64,000 nucleotides of DNA from WS-9 sp036274595 (GCA_036274595.1 DASUFL010000038.1:1-64000), one strand, 5' to 3'; positions 39,848 to 50,460 are shown, counted from the first letter of the stretch. Numbers and translations are program-made. The notes: generated by a model from the letters alone, not told the origin.

Positions 39848-42800
39848 CGCACCACCGCCACTTTGCGAACCACGCGTTCCGTGTGGCCGTCCCCGTAGCG
39901 CGCGAGGAGCTCCGCCAGATAGACGCCGTTTCGCACCAGGTCGCCGGCGCCGTTCCGTCCCGTCCACGCATCGGCTTGGTGGAGCCCGGCCGAGCGCGCC
40001 TCATCGCGCACGACCTCCGCCACGCGGTCGCCGGAGGGAGTGAAGATGCGGAGGCTCACCCGGCCGTCCGCGCGGAGGTAGTAGACGAACGACGTGGCCT
40101 CGCGCCCCGCTGCGAACGGATTCGGGAAGTTGGAGTAGCTCGCCTCGAGCGTGGCCGCGCCCACCGTTCCCGATTCGGTCCAGAGCGGGAAGGAATGGCC
40201 CGGCTCGGGACGGACCTGGATGGCGAGGAGCGCGCTTCCAGGCTGCACGACGCCGATGCCGCTCTCGTCCAGACCGAGCCTGAGCGTTGGTCCCTGGGGG
40301 ATCCCCGCGGACGCCACGCGAAGCTCCACTTGGACCGTGCCGCCGGGCGGCACGAGGAGCAGGCTGTCCGCCGGGAGCGACGCCGTCGTGGAATCGGGCG
40401 TGAGCGCGGCGCTCTCCGCCCAAAGGACGCCGTCGACGTAGGCCAGGACGCGAGTGGCCGCGCTTCCGATCGCGATGGCGGCGAGGTCGCGATCCGCGGC
40501 GCGCACCACCATGCGATCCAGCCGCACTCCGCCCGAGCCGGCCGAAGCCGTGTTGGTCAGTCGAAGGACCCCGGCCGTCACCTCGGCCCCGTCGCCGGCG
40601 AGAACCGCCGGCATGCGGCTCTCGAGGCCGGCCACGAGCTCGCGTGGAGGAGGCTCGAGGCGCGCGAGACCGGAGACGGTGGGCAGCACGGCGCCGGGCT
40701 CGGGCAGCGGCGTGAGTCGAGCTCCCGAGTTGGCGTCGAACATGGCGAGCCCCGCGGTCGGTGTGCTGAGCTCGAGATATCCCGCGGGGGCTGTCGCGGC
40801 GATGTCGGCCAGCACGCGGATCGTCGCCGTGTCTCCCGGCGCGAGGAGGATCCCGCCCAGCGGAAGTGACACGGCCCCTGAAGGAGGGAAGGCGTTCTGG
40901 ACCACGCGCTCCACGCCGTTCGCGAGTACGCGGAGACGCGCGAGATACGTGCCGGGCGCGAGCGGACGCCGGAGCTCGTCCGAGCAGGCGACCGCGACGC
41001 TGTCGAGGCGCACGCGCGCGGTCCCCGCTCCGTCCGGATGACGGAGCACGACGTCGAGCGCGGCTTGGTCGGTGTCGCCGACGCGCAAGGTCGCGGGGAA
41101 GAGCGGCACACCGCGCACGCGGACCGATGCGGCGGCGCGCTCCACGATCGTGGGAGCTCCGGCGATCGGGCTCGACGCGTACGTAACGATGACTGTGTCC
41201 TGCGTGTTGGCGTCCCACGCCTGGATCGTTGCTGGAGAGCCGAGCCGGATCGAGAAGGACCCGACGGCAGCGCTGTCCGCGACGTCGCCTAAGATCGTGA
41301 GGTCGATCGGGGCGTTCACGGGACACGTAAGAGGCGGAGCGAGCGCGAGGGTCAGGTCCGGTCCGTCGGTGCCGCCCACGATCCGCGCCGCGAGCGTCTG
41401 CGTCGCGGTCCGGACCACGAGACGATCGAGCCAGTCGTGCGGCGACGGAATGGGGGCGCCGGTCGTGTCGGTCACCGTCACCGCGATCGAACCCACACGC
41501 ACGTCGGACGTGACTCCGTCGATCCCCGAGTTCCGGAGCTGGAGACCGAGAAGCGGAACATCCTGGGAGCCGGCAGCCACGCGCTGCTCGGGCGACGGGA
41601 CGTCGGAGATCTGGAGCTCGGTGGGCTCGGCCACGAGACGCGCGGTCCCGGAGCGGAGCGGGAACGATCCCGTCTCGAGCCGGATCCGGACCGGCGCTCC
41701 GCTCGTCCGATCCTCCGCGGTGATGTCGGTGCTGTCGACGATCGCGACCCGGAAGCTCGGCGCCGTGGCCGAAGCGGCCACGTCGAGGCGGAAGCTCAGC
41801 GTGGTCGGCTGCTCGGGCGTGACGTAGGCCGGAGCGTCGAAGGTAAGGTCGAGGTCCGATCCCGTGCCCGGGATCGTCGACGTCGCGAGGTACACGTTCG
41901 TACCCTCGGCCACCACGACCGAGGTGATGAGATCGGCCGGGACGATCGGGACTCCGTTCCCGTCCTCGACGCGGATGCGAAGCCCGCGCAGGCTGACGGT
42001 CGAGGCGCCGGTGCCGCCCTGGTTCGTGAAGGTGAGGCTGAAGGGAACGATGCCCGTTTGGCCGCGACTCACTTCGAGCGGCATCGACTGGACCGGGACG
42101 AGCCCCGCGTCCGCGACGGGGATCAGGATGTCGTGTCCGTTCGAGGAGACCTCGACCGCGCGTCGCACGAGACCGCTCAGCGTTCCGATTCCTGCGGCGT
42201 CCGCCCGGAACTGCACGTCGCCCGGTCCGGAGGCGAGATAGACCCAGACGAAGCTGTCCGACTGGGCGGGAGCAAGGGTCATCGTGCCCGGGGAGGGTCC
42301 CGCCTGGAGCGAGGTGGTCCCGCTTCCGGAGATCGCAGGCATCGAGGGGGCGATCGCCTGGACCGTCTCGTTCCCCGCGTTGCGCACGATCATGCGCAGC
42401 CGGAGCGTCTGCCCGACGGTGCTCGCTCTCGTCTCGGTCTCGAGCGTGGCGAGGAGCGGGGAGGTGCTGATCACGAGCGGCTGCGGATTGGCGACGAGCC
42501 CGTCTCGAGGTCCGTCGTTGCCGGAGAGGTTCTCGATGGCGCCGATCGGAAGCGCGAGGTCGACGGTGGCCGAGTCCGACGGTCCCGAGGTCGTGGTCAC
42601 CGATGCGAAGAGGCGCGCCCCCGCGATTCCGAGCGCTTCCGAGAGGAGCGTGCTCCGCCACTCGGCGCCGGTGCGCGTGAGCGGTCCCAGGTCCTGATCG
42701 TCGCCGGTGCCTGGGGTGAACGCACCGTCTCCGCCGTCCCGCCACAGGTGCACTTCCGCAAGCTCAGCCGCTCCGGCGGTTCCCAGATTGACGATTCGCA

Positions 42801-45800
42801 CCGAGCGGAGCTCGTCGCTCTCGTATCCGTTCCGAGGGATCGTGACGTCGAGGGCGAGGCGCGGGCCTTCACCCGGTCCGAGGCTCGCGCCCGGAGCGCC
42901 CCAGTTGGTGACCTGCGCCGCGCTCATGCCATCCACCGTGAGCCGCGCGTTCGACGTGACCGGCCAAGCGCCGGTCACCGACACAGGCTCCTCGAAGTGC
43001 ATCGAGAGCGGATCCGAGACGCGAGCGCCAAGCACGTCTCCGTCCGCAGCGTCCCTGGGCGACACGTCGGCCGTGACGAAGAGATGGCGCGAGCCCCCCG
43101 CGGGGAGAACCCAGCTGAGCCCCGTGAACGTGACGACGCCGTTCGCGAACGATCCGACGCCGATCGCCGGGTCGGACGAGAGATCGCCGAGGACTCCGTC
43201 GGCGTCGCCATCTTCCCGAAGGGTCAGCGACTGGATCTCACGGTCGAGCTCCAGGCGCGAGCCGCTCCCCGACGTGACGTTCTCGATCGCGAGCCGTCCC
43301 AGGGTCCGCGAAGTCGTGTAGCTGTTCGTGAGGATGAGATGGAGCAGCGGCGCGTCGTGGTCGCCGGGATGGACGGCCACGGAGTCGAGCGCGGCGGCCG
43401 CCACGGTCACGCGATCGGTCGTGCGGATCGGCAGCGCGAAGGGATTCTCGACGCGCTGGTCCAGCGGGCCCGAGTCCCCGCTCTCCATGCCCACTCCGCC
43501 GTCCGTTCCCTGGGGAAGGCCGAGCAGCACCGTCCGCCCGTCCAGCGCGAGATCGGCGAGATCCACGGCCACGAAGAGGCGGAGCCCGCTGACCGGGACG
43601 ATCTCGGAGAGGCCGGTGCGCTGCCAGCGGTCGCCCGTGTTCACGAGCTCTCCGAGCGCGCGGTCGCGCGTGGGATCGAGCACCCCGTCGCCGTCGTCGA
43701 CCCAGGCATTCATCCGCGTCACGTCCGTTCCGGCTTCCGCCGTGCCGTTGTTGGCGACGGAGAGGCGCAGGAGCCGATCCGGCTGATATCCGTTCGGGGG
43801 CAGCGTGACGTCCAGGGCGAGCGCCCGGGTCGAGCCCGCGAGCAGATTGCCGGGCGGAATCGGGTGCACCGCGATCTCTTGCGCCACGAGCCCGTCGACG
43901 GGGAAGCTCCCGACGGGCCGGAGCGGCCACGCGTTCCGCGCGAAGCTCGAAGGCGCGAGGAGGACGGAGGTGGAGTCGGTGATTTCGAGATCGAGCGCGT
44001 CGCCATCGCGCGCGCCGAGCGCAACGTCCGCCGCCACGAAGAGGCGCACGCTGCCGAGCGCCGGCACGTCGACGCGCACCGGCGTGAAGTGGACGCTTCC
44101 GTCGACCGCGACCGTCGCGAACTGCTTCGGATCCCGGGCCGGATCGAGCACGCCGTCGCCGTCGTCCAGGTAGAGCGTGAGGTCGCCCAGCTCGGAGTCG
44201 AGCTGATCCTTCGTTCCAGGCCCCACGGTCGCGTTCTTCACATCGAGCGAAACAAGGGATCGCGCTGACCCTTCTTGATTCGCGACGGTGATCGCGAGGA
44301 GCGGCAGGGTGCGGTCGCCCGGCCTCACCACAGCCCCGGTCTGGACCGCGGCCACGGTGAACCCGCCGGGGGTCACCAGGGCGGCGTGCGTGATGGAGGC
44401 GCCGTCGTCCGACACGCGAATCCCGCTCGCGACCTCGACCGCCGAGGCGCTGCCGTCGACGACGATCGGCCCGGTCTGCGCCTGGCGTCCGACGTTCACG
44501 GAGAGCGGTACGAGGAGGCTCTCCCCGCTCGCGAGGGACCGCGGCAGGGGAGGCATCACCGAGACCGTGTAATCGCCGTCCGCGTCGTGGCGGACCAAGC
44601 GTGTGAAGACGAGCGAGACCAGGTCCACGGAGATGGAGTCCCGTCCGGGATTGGCGAGGAGGATCTGGAACGGGGCGCCGAGCCGTCCCTGCACGAGCGA
44701 GTCGGGTCCGGTGACGGACACCACGCGGAGCGCGCGAACGGGGCGGACGATCACGGAGGCCGTATCCCGCACGCCCCCCGATTCGGCGACGACGAGGCCG
44801 GTGCCTTCCGCGGTTCCCGCGAACACTCCCGTGGTCGCGCCGATCGTTCCCACGCCTCCGAGCGCGGTCCAGGCGATCGATCCAGCGGTGGGGTTTCCGA
44901 ACGCGTCCTCGGTCGTGGCGGCAAAGGCGAGCGTGCTGTCGCGCCAGCAGACGGCGCCGTCGGGCTTCACGGTGATCCGCGCCACGGGGCCCGGTCCGAC
45001 CGAGACGCGCCAGGTGTCGCCGTCCGGGATGCCGTTCGCGTTTCCCTGCGCCGCGACCTGTGGAGCCACCGATGTGCCCGAGTTGTCGAAGAGCGTCACG
45101 AAGTCGCTTCCGGCCAGATCCAGCTCGCTCGGCACCGTGGCGCGGAACTGCACCTCGACGAGGGAGGAGCTCTGGACCGCGGTCCCGAGCTTCGCCTCCG
45201 CGGTGCCCTCGACGCTCGCGTCCGAGTAGGACGCGGGGAGCCCGGCGACGCGCACGGTCGTGACGACGGGCACGCCGTAGCCCTTGGGGAGGTGGATCAG
45301 CACGCGATCCACGCCTGCGTCGCCCGCGACGATGCTCGGCAGGACGTAGACGGTGAAGACCTGGCCCACCGCCCCGGCCTGAACGGCATGCGGCAGGATC
45401 TCCGCAAGCGCGGAGTGCGCGGCCTGACCGGCCCCGATGACCGAGGAGGTCAGGGGCACGTCGACGATCGCGGACGCGCTGCTGCCGTCGGACGCCTGCG
45501 CCCGGAGGCGGACGCCCCCCGCGTAGTCCTGCGCGGGGACGATGGGGTAATCCATCCAGAGGTAGAGTCCGCGCGTCTCGGGCTCTTCCATTGTCAGCGC
45601 CGATCCGGGCGGCGGGAGCGCCGCGAGCAGCGTGTCGAGGCGTCCTCCCCCGGCCCCGTCCGACCGGAACGCCCACGCGAGCGCGTTCGCCTCGGCTTGG
45701 ATCGTGTCCACCGGGGCGGCGACGCCGACGAAGTCGCGCGCCGCTCCCTGGAGGTTGTAGGGAGCGTTGCTCCAGATCGCGACTGCGAGATTTCCGTCCG

Positions 45801-47694
45801 CCGGAGTGGCGAGCGGCTGGGCGGAGGACCCTGCGTTGGCCGGCGCGAAGGCACCCGCGCTGTCGACGGCGGCGATCTCGATCCGGGGCGCGCACGAGAG
45901 GCCGTTGACGGCGGCGCTCCCCGTGTCCGGCGGCGTGCCGCTGAACACGTTCACCGAGATCGTCCAGACGCCGCTTCCGGCACGTGCGATGCGGCCTGGC
46001 ACGAAGCCCAGCCGGAGCGTCTGCGGGCTCGTGGCGTTCGTCGTCGTGTCGACGGCGGATCGGTCCGGTGCGACGCCCCAGGAGGAGCCCGCGGGATCGA
46101 CCAGGGTCCACCCGTTTCCCGCCCTCCGCCACGAGAAAGCGCCTCGGTACGCGGGGGACTGGCTGTCGGACGCGTGTCCCTGATGGTAGAGCGTGACGTC
46201 GAGCCCGGTGACGTCCCGGAAGCCGTCGCCGTCGCTCACGGCGACGTCGACGAGCATCGTGTCGCGCGGGACGAGCGTCGTGGTGGCGACGCCGGCCTTC
46301 GTGCGCAGCACGATCTGGGAGATGACGGGCACGAGCGCGGGAGTCACCGTGACGCTCGACGTGTCGCGCAGCGATCCCGCGTAGGCCACGATCTTGGCCA
46401 GGCCGGGCTGTGAGGCGCAGAACGTTCCGTCCTTGGACGCGGTGCCGGCGGACGCGGGGATCACCCTCATGCTGTCGGCCACGACCCCGAACCGGTTTCC
46501 AAACGCGTCCACGCCGAAGAGCTGGAAGGACGTGCACATCCGGCTCACCACCGACGTGTTGTCGGGCACGAGATCGATCACCTTGGGCGGGTCGTCGGTG
46601 ACGGCGAGGGTCCAGTCGTCGCCGTTTCCGAGGGCGCCGTCCGCGTTGCCGGACCAGAGGGACTGGAGCGACGCGCCCGGGGTGGAGGTGTCGTCGACCG
46701 AGATCGGCAGGTCGAGATCGTTCGTCGTCGCGGCGGCGAGCACGCTCACGCGGCAGCGCACCTCGACCTTTGCGTTCAGATGGATCCGCGGGACGCGCAG
46801 CGTGAACGAGGTGCCGTTGTCGAACCAGAGGATCTGGGCCGGATCGACCGGGATGCCTCCGACCAGCACCGCGTCCACGGCGGTGACCTGGATCGTCCCG
46901 TTGTGAAGAACGTTGACGAGATCGACTCCGGTCGCGGCGCCGCTCGGCGACGTTCCCGATGCGTCCAGATCGAGCCAGAACGTGAGCGGGGTGTCGGTCG
47001 CTCCTTCGCGCACGGCTTTCGGCTGGACTTCCGCCCATCCGCTCCGGACCGCGGGAGGCTCGTCGGTGTAGGTGATCACCAGCTGGGGCGTGGCCGTGAC
47101 GACGTTGGTGTACTCGCTCGACCGGAACACGACTTCGCGATCACTGCCCTCGCGCTCCGGCTTGATCACGAATCCGTTCTTCGCGAGGTCGCCGTTCAGC
47201 CACGCGTTGACGATCGGCCCGACCTGCCAGCTCACCTGTCCGTTGGTGCCGGCGTCGCTCAGGAGCGCGCGCCCGGTCCAGTAGGGGCCCGACGTGCCTC
47301 CCGCGGTGGACCAGCCGAAGAGGAGGTTCCGGTTCCTCCACGTGACATCCGGCTCGCCCCACGATTCGGTGAGCGGATAGATCCTCGCGTCGATCGGCGT
47401 CGAGCTGTTGGCGCCGCTCTGTGTCATGCGGAACCACGCCTGGAGGACGGTCTTTCCGGTGAGCGTGGGGAGCGCCGCGTCGAAGACGACGTGGCGGTTC
47501 TTCGTCCCCGCCGTCCCCTTGATGCGGAGCTCGGGCTTGCTGCCGTTGTTCTCGGTGACGTTTTCCTGGCTCAGGTACGAATCGGTCGCGTTCGTGGATC
47601 TCGACTGGACCGTGACCGTGAACGTGCCTGCGCTCGAGAGCGTGGGCCAGAGGACGGCGAGAAGGATGAAAGCGAAGCGTGAGCGGCGGACCAC
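39844..47694 (-). CDS. Giant surface protein, 2616 aa, with internal repeats and C-terminal FlgD-type Ig-like sorting-like domain
   Basis: A GTG start with GGAGGATTC upstream gives a signal peptide (RFAFILLAVLWPTLSSAG). Residues about 25-215 form a DNRLRE-like beta domain (LTGKTVLQAWFRMTQSGANS, then VTWRNRNLLFGW). The body is made of Ig/CARDB-like modules, including two or more related repeats of about 190 residues carrying WVDDGDGVLDPTRD and LWRDGGDGAFTPG calcium-loop-like segments. The last 95 residues (YSNFPNPFAAGREATSFVYY, then LRIFTPSGDRVAEVV, NGVYLAELLARYGDG) are a FlgD-type Ig-like domain like the C-termini of type-9-secreted proteins. It heads the operon that ends with the signalling genes. 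It is probably an adhesin or surface-layer component. The 163-nt gap upstream shows no other feature. Confidence 0.85.
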   Translation of the reverse strand: MVRRSRFAFILLAVLWPTLSSAGTFTVTVQSRSTNATDSYLSQENVTENNGSKPELRIKGTAGTKNRHVVFDAALPTLTGKTVLQAWFRMTQSGANSSTPIDARIYPLTESWGEPDVTWRNRNLLFGWSTAGGTSGPYWTGRALLSDAGTNGQVSWQVGPIVNAWLNGDLAKNGFVIKPEREGSDREVVFRSSEYTNVVTATPQLVITYTDEPPAVRSGWAEVQPKAVREGATDTPLTFWLDLDASGTSPSGAATGVDLVNVLHNGTIQVTAVDAVLVGGIPVDPAQILWFDNGTSFTLRVPRIHLNAKVEVRCRVSVLAAATTNDLDLPISVDDTSTPGASLQSLWSGNADGALGNGDDWTLAVTDDPPKVIDLVPDNTSVVSRMCTSFQLFGVDAFGNRFGVVADSMRVIPASAGTASKDGTFCASQPGLAKIVAYAGSLRDTSSVTVTPALVPVISQIVLRTKAGVATTTLVPRDTMLVDVAVSDGDGFRDVTGLDVTLYHQGHASDSQSPAYRGAFSWRRAGNGWTLVDPAGSSWGVAPDRSAVDTTTNATSPQTLRLGFVPGRIARAGSGVWTISVNVFSGTPPDTGSAAVNGLSCAPRIEIAAVDSAGAFAPANAGSSAQPLATPADGNLAVAIWSNAPYNLQGAARDFVGVAAPVDTIQAEANALAWAFRSDGAGGGRLDTLLAALPPPGSALTMEEPETRGLYLWMDYPIVPAQDYAGGVRLRAQASDGSSASAIVDVPLTSSVIGAGQAAHSALAEILPHAVQAGAVGQVFTVYVLPSIVAGDAGVDRVLIHLPKGYGVPVVTTVRVAGLPASYSDASVEGTAEAKLGTAVQSSSLVEVQFRATVPSELDLAGSDFVTLFDNSGTSVAPQVAAQGNANGIPDGDTWRVSVGPGPVARITVKPDGAVCWRDSTLAFAATTEDAFGNPTAGSIAWTALGGVGTIGATTGVFAGTAEGTGLVVAESGGVRDTASVIVRPVRALRVVSVTGPDSLVQGRLGAPFQILLANPGRDSISVDLVSLVFTRLVRHDADGDYTVSVMPPLPRSLASGESLLVPLSVNVGRQAQTGPIVVDGSASAVEVASGIRVSDDGASITHAALVTPGGFTVAAVQTGAVVRPGDRTLPLLAITVANQEGSARSLVSLDVKNATVGPGTKDQLDSELGDLTLYLDDGDGVLDPARDPKQFATVAVDGSVHFTPVRVDVPALGSVRLFVAADVALGARDGDALDLEITDSTSVLLAPSSFARNAWPLRPVGSFPVDGLVAQEIAVHPIPPGNLLAGSTRALALDVTLPPNGYQPDRLLRLSVANNGTAEAGTDVTRMNAWVDDGDGVLDPTRDRALGELVNTGDRWQRTGLSEIVPVSGLRLFVAVDLADLALDGRTVLLGLPQGTDGGVGMESGDSGPLDQRVENPFALPIRTTDRVTVAAAALDSVAVHPGDHDAPLLHLILTNSYTTSRTLGRLAIENVTSGSGSRLELDREIQSLTLREDGDADGVLGDLSSDPAIGVGSFANGVVTFTGLSWVLPAGGSRHLFVTADVSPRDAADGDVLGARVSDPLSMHFEEPVSVTGAWPVTSNARLTVDGMSAAQVTNWGAPGASLGPGEGPRLALDVTIPRNGYESDELRSVRIVNLGTAGAAELAEVHLWRDGGDGAFTPGTGDDQDLGPLTRTGAEWRSTLLSEALGIAGARLFASVTTTSGPSDSATVDLALPIGAIENLSGNDGPRDGLVANPQPLVISTSPLLATLETETRASTVGQTLRLRMIVRNAGNETVQAIAPSMPAISGSGTTSLQAGPSPGTMTLAPAQSDSFVWVYLASGPGDVQFRADAAGIGTLSGLVRRAVEVSSNGHDILIPVADAGLVPVQSMPLEVSRGQTGIVPFSLTFTNQGGTGASTVSLRGLRIRVEDGNGVPIVPADLITSVVVAEGTNVYLATSTIPGTGSDLDLTFDAPAYVTPEQPTTLSFRLDVAASATAPSFRVAIVDSTDITAEDRTSGAPVRIRLETGSFPLRSGTARLVAEPTELQISDVPSPEQRVAAGSQDVPLLGLQLRNSGIDGVTSDVRVGSIAVTVTDTTGAPIPSPHDWLDRLVVRTATQTLAARIVGGTDGPDLTLALAPPLTCPVNAPIDLTILGDVADSAAVGSFSIRLGSPATIQAWDANTQDTVIVTYASSPIAGAPTIVERAAASVRVRGVPLFPATLRVGDTDQAALDVVLRHPDGAGTARVRLDSVAVACSDELRRPLAPGTYLARLRVLANGVERVVQNAFPPSGAVSLPLGGILLAPGDTATIRVLADIAATAPAGYLELSTPTAGLAMFDANSGARLTPLPEPGAVLPTVSGLARLEPPPRELVAGLESRMPAVLAGDGAEVTAGVLRLTNTASAGSGGVRLDRMVVRAADRDLAAIAIGSAATRVLAYVDGVLWAESAALTPDSTTASLPADSLLLVPPGGTVQVELRVASAGIPQGPTLRLGLDESGIGVVQPGSALLAIQVRPEPGHSFPLWTESGTVGAATLEASYSNFPNPFAAGREATSFVYYLRADGRVSLRIFTPSGDRVAEVVRDEARSAGLHQADAWTGRNGAGDLVRNGVYLAELLARYGDGHTERVVRKVAVVR

Positions 47695-47857
47695 GAATCC
47701 TCCGTGCGAACACCGGGTCGGGGCGTCCTTGGAGGAGTCGGCAGTTCAGGGGTATTTCTTGATGCCGGTTGGACTTGGCGGAGCGCGCTCGGGGCGGGGC
47801 GCGGCTGTCGCAAGCGTCGTGTTGCGTGAGGGTTGGCTCTCCGCCGGGCCAGCCCGG

Positions 47858-49339
47858 TCAGGTCGAGCTTGCGGCCCCTTCTTCCTGGAAGAGATGGCGG
47901 AACGCGTCGCGCCGGAGCTTTCCCGAGGCGCTCCGGGGGATCTCCCGCACGATCTTGAGCCGGCGCGGCAGCTTGAATGTCGCGAGCGCTTCCATGGCAT
48001 GGTCCTGGAGCTCGTTCAAGGTCAGCGACGCACCGGGATGGAGCACCACCGCCGCCGCGACCTCGTGCCCCCACGATCCCGCCGGAATGCCCGCCACCGC
48101 GATCTCGAGGATCGCGGGGTGCGACCGCAGCGCTCGCTCGACCTCGGCGGGAGACACGTTCTCGCCGCCGACCACCATGCGATCCGATCTCCGGTCGAGC
48201 ACGACGAGACGGCCTGCCGCATCCCACGCGCCGATGTCTCCCGTCTTGAGCCATCGGCCGTCCCACGTTTCGGCGTCCTTCTCCCGTTCCTCGAAATAGG
48301 CGGCCATCACGGTGGGCCCGCACACCACGATCTCGCCTTCGGCGCCGCGCGGCGCCATGAGTCCGTTTTGGTCCCGGATCTCAACCTTCACGAATGGAAG
48401 CGGCCGTCCGGAGCTGTCGAGTCCGGCCGGCCACTCGCGCGGCGAGAGCGTGGTCACCTGCGACGCGGCCTCGGTGAGTCCGTACGTGGGAAGTGCCTTC
48501 AAGCGAAGCTCCGCGGCTTCCATCAGAAGCTCGGGCGGGCAAGGACCGCCGCCGATGAGCGCCGCGCGCAGCGTCGTCGGGAACATGCGCCCTCCGCGCG
48601 CGCGGAGGAGCCGCTCGAGAAGCGGCGGCACGAGCGAGATGAGCGTGACTTTCTGCCGGTCGATCGCTTCGAGCATTCGCTCGGGATCGAAGCGGTCGTG
48701 AAGGAGCACCCCCGTCCCGTAGTACGCGCTCCGCGTGAGGACGGAGAGTCCGCCCACGTGGTGGAGCGGCAGGCAGGAGAGCCAGAGATCGCCGGAGCGC
48801 ACGCCCAGATTTCGCGCCGACGCGAGGGCGCTCCAGAAGAAGTTCCCGTGTGTGAGCACGCAGCCGCGCGACTCGCCCGAGGTGCCCGAGGTGAAGCAGA
48901 GGGCGGCGGGCGTCTCGAGCCGGCGCAGGAGTCGCGGTCCCACGTCGGTCGTCGGCGGCACGCTCACGCCGAGCACGGGGCCTTCCTCCAGGCCGCGCTC
49001 GCTGTCCGAGGATTCGCTCGTGAGCGCGAGGTCCACGAAGGCCCGCTTCCGGAGCGCCTGTCGCTCCTCGCCGGGCAGCGACGCGCCGATGGGAACGGGC
49101 AGGAGACCGATCCGGTGCAGCGCGTGAAACGCGATGACGAAGCTGAACGCGTGCGCGGGGGCGAACTCGAGCGACACGTGCTCGCCCGCGCCGAGTCCCT
49201 GCGCGATCAGCGCGTCGGCCGACTCCTGAACCGCCTCGTTCAGCCGCCCGTACGTCCAGGACGTCTCGCCGCGCTGGAGCGCCAAGCGATCGGGAGCGAC
49301 GCGGGCCCAGAACTGCACGGGATCCGAGGTGAATCTCAC
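47858..49339 (-). CDS. menE: 2-succinylbenzoate-CoA ligase
   Basis: This 493-residue acyl-adenylate-forming enzyme activates o-succinylbenzoate to its CoA ester. It has the AMP-binding motif FTSGTSGESRGCVLTHGN, the YGLTEAAS motif, the hinge KTGDIGAWDAAGRLVVLDRR, and the C-terminal GKLRRDAFR with the catalytic Lys. The GTG start overlaps the menC stop (GTGA), fixing the start. It is the last gene of the men operon. Identification as MenE rests on the operon context, since family members are diverse. Confidence 0.92.
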   Translation of the reverse strand: MRFTSDPVQFWARVAPDRLALQRGETSWTYGRLNEAVQESADALIAQGLGAGEHVSLEFAPAHAFSFVIAFHALHRIGLLPVPIGASLPGEERQALRKRAFVDLALTSESSDSERGLEEGPVLGVSVPPTTDVGPRLLRRLETPAALCFTSGTSGESRGCVLTHGNFFWSALASARNLGVRSGDLWLSCLPLHHVGGLSVLTRSAYYGTGVLLHDRFDPERMLEAIDRQKVTLISLVPPLLERLLRARGGRMFPTTLRAALIGGGPCPPELLMEAAELRLKALPTYGLTEAASQVTTLSPREWPAGLDSSGRPLPFVKVEIRDQNGLMAPRGAEGEIVVCGPTVMAAYFEEREKDAETWDGRWLKTGDIGAWDAAGRLVVLDRRSDRMVVGGENVSPAEVERALRSHPAILEIAVAGIPAGSWGHEVAAAVVLHPGASLTLNELQDHAMEALATFKLPRRLKIVREIPRSASGKLRRDAFRHLFQEEGAASST

Positions 49340-50460
49340 ACTTCCTCCTGGACCAGGTTGTCCCCATAGTCGGCGTTCCGCTCGTGCCAATCGTGCATGC
49401 GGACCGGGAGCCGGTCGTCACGTCCGATCGTCAGGATTCGGCCCACGTCCGGGCGCGAGGCCGGAGCGGGTCGCTCCGTGGAGTCCTCGGGCCACGGCGT
49501 GCACCCTGTGGCGAGGCCGTGCGCGTAGAGGCTCGGCCCCAGGGAGGCGGCCAGATGGAGCGCGCCGCGCCGCCCGACCGGTGTCTCGAGCATCCCCGTG
49601 ACGACGACATCCACTCCGCGCTCCCGCGCCATGGCCGCGATCGCGCGCGCGGGATAAAGGCCCCCGACGGCCATCGGCTTGAGGACGAGCACGTCCGCCC
49701 TGTCGAGGATACGCTCGGCCGAGGCCAGGTCCACGACGCTCTCGTCCACGGCGATCGGAACGCCCACCGCGCTCTTCACCCGCGCGAGGGCTTCGGGATC
49801 GGAGGTGGGCTCCTCGCAGTACTCGAGGCCGACGTCCTCGAGCGCGCGGAGCGCCTGGGTGGCGTCGGTCTCGCTCCAGGCGCGGTTCGCGTCGATGCGG
49901 AGCCGGACCTCGCGGCCCACCGCGTCGCGCACGGCGCGCACCCGCGCGACGTCCTCCTGGATCGCCATCCCGCCGACCTTGAGCTTCAACGTGCGATAGC
50001 CCTCCGCCACCGCCGCGAGCGACGCGGCCACGAGATCCTCGCGGGGAAGCCGTGGGAGCGCCCCGTTGACCGGAACCTCGTCGACCGAGTGGAGACCGCC
50101 GAGCAGGCCGGCGATCGACTTCGTCGCGCCTTGAGCCATGAGATCGTGAAGCGCGAGATCGAGGGCGTGGCGCGCGCAGGGCGACGCCACGACGGGGGCG
50201 AGGCGGTGGAGATCGGACACGGCGTCGCTGTATCGCTCTCGCGGCATTCCGAGGAGGTATTTCGACGAGAGGCGGAGGGCCGCGATGCTGGAAGGAAGGG
50301 TCTCGAGGCCGAAGCCGGGAAGCGGCGCGCTCTCGCCCAGGCCCCGCGCACCGCCCTCCTCCTCGAGCGCGAGGATGACGCCGCGCCGAGGCTCCCCCGC
50401 GGGCCACGGCGGGTCCATTGGGCACTCGTATGGAGTGAGCGTGAACCGGGCGATCCTCAT
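49336..50460 (-). CDS. menC: o-Succinylbenzoate synthase
   Basis: This 374-residue enolase-superfamily enzyme dehydrates SHCHC to o-succinylbenzoate. The catalytic KLKVGG (K-x-K), the metal ligands in RIDANRAW, YCEEPTSD and AVDESV, and the second Lys in VLKPMAVGG are all present. The ATG overlaps the menA stop (ATGA), and the stop overlaps the menE GTG. Length is normal for the family. Confidence 0.95.
   Translation of the reverse strand: MRIARFTLTPYECPMDPPWPAGEPRRGVILALEEEGGARGLGESAPLPGFGLETLPSSIAALRLSSKYLLGMPRERYSDAVSDLHRLAPVVASPCARHALDLALHDLMAQGATKSIAGLLGGLHSVDEVPVNGALPRLPREDLVAASLAAVAEGYRTLKLKVGGMAIQEDVARVRAVRDAVGREVRLRIDANRAWSETDATQALRALEDVGLEYCEEPTSDPEALARVKSAVGVPIAVDESVVDLASAERILDRADVLVLKPMAVGGLYPARAIAAMARERGVDVVVTGMLETPVGRRGALHLAASLGPSLYAHGLATGCTPWPEDSTERPAPASRPDVGRILTIGRDDRLPVRMHDWHERNADYGDNLVQEEV

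Noticed and set aside
41437..46413. Very long plus-strand open frames (943 and 712 codons) opposite the giant surface-protein gene
   Set aside because: They are Arg/His/Gly-rich mirror frames expected in high-GC DNA. The minus frame has a signal peptide, recognisable domains and correct operon overlaps.
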